Positions 63,543 to 64,000 of a DNA stretch of 64,000 nucleotides are shown in pieces; position 1 is the stretch's first letter, and each line of letters opens with the position of its first letter. The notes under the pieces are model-generated. The model saw only the letters and a list, made by a program, of their open reading frames with translations. It was not told the DNA's origin and did not search any database. This DNA comes from Mycobacterium sp. D16Q13 (GTDB lineage: Bacteria > Actinomycetota > Actinomycetes > Mycobacteriales > Mycobacteriaceae). Both the position numbers and the translations under genes were made by a program. The stretch covers positions 124,001-188,000 of the forward strand of contig NZ_MAEW01000008.1 of assembly GCF_002013375.1 (NCBI RefSeq), read 5' to 3'.

Positions 63543-63908
63543 TCAGCACCGATTCACACAGCCTTTGAGTAGCAGCACCCGGCCACCTCGAGCGATAATT
63601 CGTTGCGACCCAGGCGATCCACGTGTCGCCGTGAACAGCAAGAAGACCACCACGAACGCCAGCACCACGAGCATCGCCCCCGCGGGGATACCCCGGCACA
63701 TCTTGGCGATCTGTACGACCTGCGCGAAGGCATCGACCTGGGGCTCGTGCGCCGGCGAGGCATTCGCCCCATCTTCATCGAGGGCGTGTGCCGTGGCCCC
63801 CGATCCTGGCTGACCTACGACGCTTCCAGGGTTGACCCCCACGAAGCACAGCACTGCGGCGACAAGGACCAGCACGGTAACCCTTAGGGGGTAATCGTAT
63901 GGCCGCAT
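63543..63908 (-). CDS. LpqS-like membrane protein, third copy
   Basis: 121 residues from ATG 63908; GTG 63875 is an alternative. First hydrophobic segment VTVLVLVAAVLCFVGV, loop with two His and acidic residues, Cys in AKMCRG, a second hydrophobic segment AMLVVLAFVVVFLLF, tail ending KGCVNRC. Same architecture and partner as 57372, and a degenerate RicR-type dyad (63878-63894) overlaps its first codons. Copper link inferred. Confidence 0.68.
   Translation of the reverse strand: MRPYDYPLRVTVLVLVAAVLCFVGVNPGSVVGQPGSGATAHALDEDGANASPAHEPQVDAFAQVVQIAKMCRGIPAGAMLVVLAFVVVFLLFTATRGSPGSQRIIARGGRVLLLKGCVNRC
63878..63894. promoter_or_regulatory. Degenerate RicR-type operator 3
   Basis: TAACCC-TTAGG-GGGTAA: one mismatch from the TACCC-N5-GGGTA core. 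It lies inside the first codons of the 63543 gene if ATG 63908 is used, or directly before GTG 63875. Confidence 0.4.
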
Positions 63909-63967
63909 GCCCGCACACTAGCTCACGATTTGCCCCTGTGCCGAGATCTATACACCCGGTGGTTACG

Positions 63968-63996
63968 AAAAATTAACTTAACGCCCGCTGTCGGGC
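63968..63996 (-). terminator. Possible terminator for a gene right of the window
   Basis: GCCCG-CTGT-CGGGC (63983-63996) followed on the minus strand by a T-rich run (63968-63982). It could end a minus-strand gene beyond base 64000. Nothing else is seen in 63909-64000. Confidence 0.35.
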
Positions 63997-64000
63997 TCAC

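Overview
The window is chromosomal DNA from a rapidly growing mycobacterium, most likely the Mycobacteroides abscessus-chelonae group. Evidence: high-GC codon use with many GTG/TTG starts, mycobacterial hallmark genes (fbiC, mshB, lpqW, pimE, MspA-type porin, MmpL, LpqS/MmcO) and a gene order that follows the M. tuberculosis Rv1156-Rv1188 segment. There are no rRNA, tRNA, CRISPR or transposase genes. No gene-free stretch exceeds about 235 bases.

Layout. 1-7300: proline catabolism (pruB partial, pruA), a DapC-type aminotransferase, two 7Fe ferredoxins, a PadR regulator and fadH. 7388-11591: a three-gene exported operon headed by an MspA-family porin, then fbiC (F420 precursor synthesis). 11640-16573: an O-methyltransferase, a small membrane protein, a 37-codon ORF, mshB, lpqW and a lipoprotein esterase. 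16776-19993: AraC regulator, alkyl sulfatase and a Ddn-like protein. 20149-27446: typA, mutT2, pterin dehydratase, purU, an SDR, pimE, an Ala/Pro-rich exported protein and a HhH-GPD repair protein. 27554-28872: a two-gene WXG-type (type VII secretion-like) module. 29003-38793: an acetate-type symporter with its DUF485 partner, MFS and acyltransferase proteins, two paralogous methyltransferases around a DUF1697 gene, a frameshifted methyltransferase, tpx and a SnoaL-like protein. 38784-41680: TetR and MmpL with an operator.

41764-47853 is the most unusual part: an orphan cassette of predicted type VII secretion substrates alternating with lipoproteins. Each of its two transcription units is preceded by a sequence matching the mycobacterial SigM promoter consensus (GGAAC-N16/17-CGTCR). 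No secretion machinery (EccB/C/D/E, MycP) is present in the window, so export would need an ESX system elsewhere.

47850-56418: VOC protein, WS/DGAT-like acyltransferase, GT39-type enzyme, DoxX, a 41-residue acidic ORF that looks leaderless and is followed by structured sequence and a strong intrinsic terminator, an ABC-F protein, an MFS exporter and a cysteine-synthase-like enzyme. 56511-59408: a copper locus (LpqS-like proteins, mmcO) with two perfect RicR-type operators. 59489-63163: two VOC proteins, a SnoaL protein, two lower-GC accessory genes bounded by degraded copies of the ychF 3' end, ychF and DUF488. 63177-63908: a second copy of the LpqS-like plus small-exported-protein pair.
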